Source: Akkermansiaceae bacterium (GTDB lineage: Bacteria; Verrucomicrobiota; Verrucomicrobiia; Verrucomicrobiales; Akkermansiaceae). From it: DNA of 6,124 nt. How positions within the stretch are numbered: the stretch's first letter is position 1; every line of letters starts with the position of its first letter. The stretch spans positions 1 through 6,124 of the forward strand of contig WTJZ01000154.1 of the NCBI GenBank assembly GCA_011524615.1. The letters are read 5' to 3'. The position numbers and the translations under genes are program-made. The notes beneath the pieces are model-generated. The model searched no databases. It saw only the letters and a list, made by a program, of their open reading frames with translations, and was not told the DNA's origin. Of the stretch, positions 5,325 through 6,124 are shown one piece after another.

Positions 5325-6124
5325 ATGAATTCGTTAGTTGGTCGTCCCTATTGGATAGGCGTGGTGTTTTTCTTTGTGGGGTTCTCCCCCGGGATGTGGA
5401 TGCCTGCGCTGCCTAATGTCCTCAGTAAGATGGGGCATGAATCCTGGATCCCGTGGATCTATATGGGGATGCCGCTGGGGTCGATTATTTCTCCCTTTAT
5501 CCTAGGAGCCTTGTCTGATGGTAAGGTGGCCGCTAACCGTCTCTGTGGCTACGCGATGTTGGCGGGGGGGGGGACTATGACCGTTGCCTTCACGGCCCTT
5601 CATTATGGCGTGCCGATTGAGGTGTTTGTCGTTCTTATGCTGATCAATTCGTTGCTCTCCGCGCCACTCTGGGCGTTGGCGACCCAGTCAGCTCTCGCAT
5701 TCCTAACGGGGCGAGAGGAGCGCTTTGCGTATTACCGAGTATTTGGGACGATCGGTTGGCTCGCCGCCGGTATGATCGGAGGTCTGTACCTAGGGGCAGA
5801 TGAGTCGGCACATGCGGGCATCCTCGGTGGAGTTCTGCGCTTCCCCGTTGGATTGATCTGCTTCCTGATGCCCCACTGTGAGCCGGTGGCCAAGGGGAAG
5901 AGCTTCTCTATCTTGCAAATGATGGGGCAGGGGAGCCGTGAGCTATGGCTCGACCGTAATGTGCGAGTACTCTTTATTTCCGCGGGGTTGATCGCGATTC
6001 CGCTGAGTGCCTTTTTTATGTATTGCCCATTGCAGATGCAAGAGATGGGTGTGGATAAGCCCACCGCCTGGATGTCACTCTCGCAATGGTTCGAGCTGCC
6101 CGCGATGCTGACACTGACCTGGGC
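5325..6124 (+). CDS. MFS transporter, NupG/nucleoside-permease-like (3' end cut off)
   Basis: An inner-membrane secondary transporter; 266 codons are visible and the frame runs off the window end, where about 400 aa would be usual. Hydrophobic segments are at about 9-29, 43-62, 74-92, 99-125, 140-157, 164-183 and 213-236. LGALSDGKVAANRL (60-73) fits MFS motif A between helices 2 and 3. RFAYYRVFGTIGWLAAGMIG (133-152) and MQEMGVDKPTAWMSLSQWFE (238-257) resemble nucleoside:H+ symporter-like MFS proteins. The substrate is uncertain. It is 85 bp after rtcB on the same strand, with no terminator seen between them, so co-transcription is possible. An in-frame TGA at 5316 fixes ATG 5325 as the first usable start; AGAGGT (5318-5323) is too close to it to be an ideal ribosome binding site. 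Codons 80-83 are encoded by a run of ten G. Confidence 0.88.
   Translation, partial: MNSLVGRPYWIGVVFFFVGFSPGMWMPALPNVLSKMGHESWIPWIYMGMPLGSIISPFILGALSDGKVAANRLCGYAMLAGGGTMTVAFTALHYGVPIEVFVVLMLINSLLSAPLWALATQSALAFLTGREERFAYYRVFGTIGWLAAGMIGGLYLGADESAHAGILGGVLRFPVGLICFLMPHCEPVAKGKSFSILQMMGQGSRELWLDRNVRVLFISAGLIAIPLSAFFMYCPLQMQEMGVDKPTAWMSLSQWFELPAMLTLTW
5564..5573 (+). repeat. G10 homopolymer inside the MFS gene
   Basis: Ten consecutive G residues encode the end of Ala80 and Gly81-83. In the given sequence the frame stays open on both sides, and the protein reads as MFS throughout. Loss of one G would give GGA CTA TGA, stopping at once; gain of one G would run 16 codons to a TGA. Poly-G tracts of this length are known slippage sites in phase-variable genes, but they are also places where sequencing errors occur. 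Confidence 0.85.

Overview
The window looks like a chromosomal segment of a Gram-negative-type bacterium, most likely a member of the Verrucomicrobiota. The pointers are a LexA-like box matching the TGTTC-N4-GAACA motif reported for that phylum, an RtcB with an unusual N-terminal extension, a NupG-like MFS protein, and AAAGTT-rich intergenic repeats. The assignment is an inference from protein flavour and regulatory motifs, not from a database search. Genes use ATG starts with weak or variable Shine-Dalgarno sequences.

Layout. Positions 1-300 are non-coding: an 8-bp tandem array at the left edge, then about three units of a 66-bp repeat. On the minus strand follows a nitrogen-regulation unit that is complete within the window: a sigma-54 type promoter (736-753), a P-II signalling protein gene (360-707) and a strong intrinsic terminator (300-324). 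Divergent from it on the plus strand are a SnoaL/NTF2-like protein gene (809-1249) and a Y-family translesion DNA polymerase (1350-2573). The polymerase gene has a LexA-like operator 27 bp upstream of its start, so it is probably an SOS gene.

A 642-bp intergenic stretch (2574-3215) has no convincing gene. It does hold a good sigma-70-like promoter and several RNA-fold-like inverted repeats, so a small RNA or a long structured leader is possible. Next comes a 125-aa protein that keeps the N- and C-terminal parts of an HNH-endonuclease-like family but lacks the HNH catalytic core (3216-3593). It is followed by a full-length RtcB-type RNA ligase (best start 3665, end 5239). A UUCG-loop hairpin with a T tract lies between the two. 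The window ends inside an MFS transporter gene (from 5325) whose reading frame contains a run of ten G residues, a candidate slippage (phase-variation) site.

Most worth a second look: the core-deleted HNH relative paired with RtcB, the G10 tract in the transporter, the possible structured RNA upstream of the RtcB pair, and the regulatory sites (sigma-54 for P-II, LexA for the polymerase). No CRISPR array, tRNA, rRNA or insertion sequence was seen.
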